Positions 5,535 through 5,932 of a stretch of 5,932 bases of DNA are shown one piece after another; positions within the stretch are counted from its first letter, which is position 1, and each line of letters starts with the position of its first letter. A program made the position numbers and the translations under genes. Source of the stretch: Actinomycetota bacterium (lineage in GTDB: Bacteria; Actinomycetota; Acidimicrobiia; Acidimicrobiales; Aldehydirespiratoraceae). Location: positions 1 through 5,932 of the forward strand of contig JAAXHB010000088.1 of NCBI GenBank assembly GCA_012271125.1. The letters run 5' to 3'. The notes under the pieces are model-generated. The model was not told the origin of the DNA. It worked only from the letters and a program-made list of their open reading frames with translations, and made no database searches.

Positions 5535-5876
5535 ATGCTTGAGATTGAAACAGAGCGCAACGAAGACGACGACTTCGCTGTGCTGCGACCTCGTGGCGAC
5601 ATAGACGCCTACTCAGTGGCGCAGTTCCGCGAGGCACTAGGTGAACAATCTGAAGCAGGTCGCCTAGTCGTTGACCTTTGCAACGTGCCGTTCATGGACT
5701 CCGCCGGCCTTGGTGCGCTCATCGGAGGCGTGCGCAAGATTCGGGAAAATAGTGGCAAGGTGGCGGTGTATTGCACCTCCAACGCTCTCGTCCGCTTGCT
5801 TCACACGACTGGTTTCAATCGCATCGTTCCGGTCGAAGAAACACTCACCGGCGCTGTCTCCGCCCTCAACCAATAA
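5535..5876 (+). CDS. STAS-domain anti-sigma factor antagonist (SpoIIAA/RsbV-like)
   Basis: A 113-residue protein made of one STAS domain, the normal length for this family. Visible motifs are PRGDIDAYSVAQFREAL at residues 19-35, VVDLCNVPFMDSAGLGALIG at 45-64, and a C-terminal LLHTTGFNRIVPV. In SpoIIAA/RsbV the Ser of the D-S-A/S-G-L motif is phosphorylated by a kinase/anti-sigma factor; unphosphorylated protein binds that kinase and frees the sigma factor. Here that residue is S56. AAGGGG at 5517-5522 lies 12 nt before the ATG, a somewhat long spacing. The divergent receiver gene next to it makes a partner-switching or stress-response module plausible, but no cognate kinase, phosphatase or sigma factor is in the window. 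Confidence 0.87.
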   Translation: MLEIETERNEDDDFAVLRPRGDIDAYSVAQFREALGEQSEAGRLVVDLCNVPFMDSAGLGALIGGVRKIRENSGKVAVYCTSNALVRLLHTTGFNRIVPVEETLTGAVSALNQ

Positions 5877-5932
5877 CCCCGAACCGCTTCGAGTTGGCCT
5901 TTATCGGGCTTGAATGTGCTCACGCTAAACGC

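Noticed and set aside
5878..5908. Terminator hairpin after the STAS gene (CCCGA paired with TCGGG)
   Set aside because: Only 5 bp with a long interior and no T-run; too weak to call.

Overview
The window looks like a stretch of chromosome from a high-GC-type Gram-positive lineage, most likely an actinobacterium of the Acidimicrobiia kind (inference). The clues are an SLH-type wall-anchoring module written as 'FSDI...LGITQGCGDG.RFCPDDTVT..QM..FLAR', a form common in that group. It is followed by Cys-rich RCC1-like repeats, and a SpoIIAA/RsbV-like STAS gene and a receiver-domain gene lie next door. Base composition is moderate rather than very GC-rich. No rRNA, tRNA, CRISPR array or insertion sequence is visible.

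Layout: (1) 1-2637 (+), a large secreted surface protein, cut by the left edge of the window: SLH anchor, a Pro/Glu-rich linker with 15-bp repeats, two Cys-containing 'DVLAND'-type Ig/cadherin-like domains, then 14 short RCC1-like 'C-x9-CWG' repeats. (2) 2638-2831, a candidate promoter and a roughly 140-nt leader with several hairpins. (3) 2832-3317 (+), a small membrane-anchored coiled-coil protein containing four near-perfect 33-bp (11-residue) repeats. (4) 3381-5035 (+), a shorter paralogue of the first gene: signal peptide, SLH, linker, one 'DVLAND' domain and 7 RCC1-like repeats. Its signal peptide and body are in different reading frames, separated by a run of 11 G at 3456-3466. (5) 5063-5497 (-), a single-domain response-regulator-like receiver protein. 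(6) 5535-5876 (+), a STAS-domain anti-sigma-factor antagonist, divergent from the receiver gene.

How the parts may work together: genes 1 and 4 are partial tandem duplicates with almost the same anchoring module and strongly diverged outer propellers. They flank a membrane coiled-coil protein, which suggests a small cell-surface locus. The G11 tract sits just after the signal-peptide cleavage site. A net gain of one G (12) or loss of two (9) would join the signal peptide to the rest of the protein, so this is a candidate phase-variable switch, although a homopolymer sequencing error would look the same. The receiver/STAS pair on the right looks like a separate partner-switching or stress-signalling module; nothing in the sequence links it directly to the surface genes.
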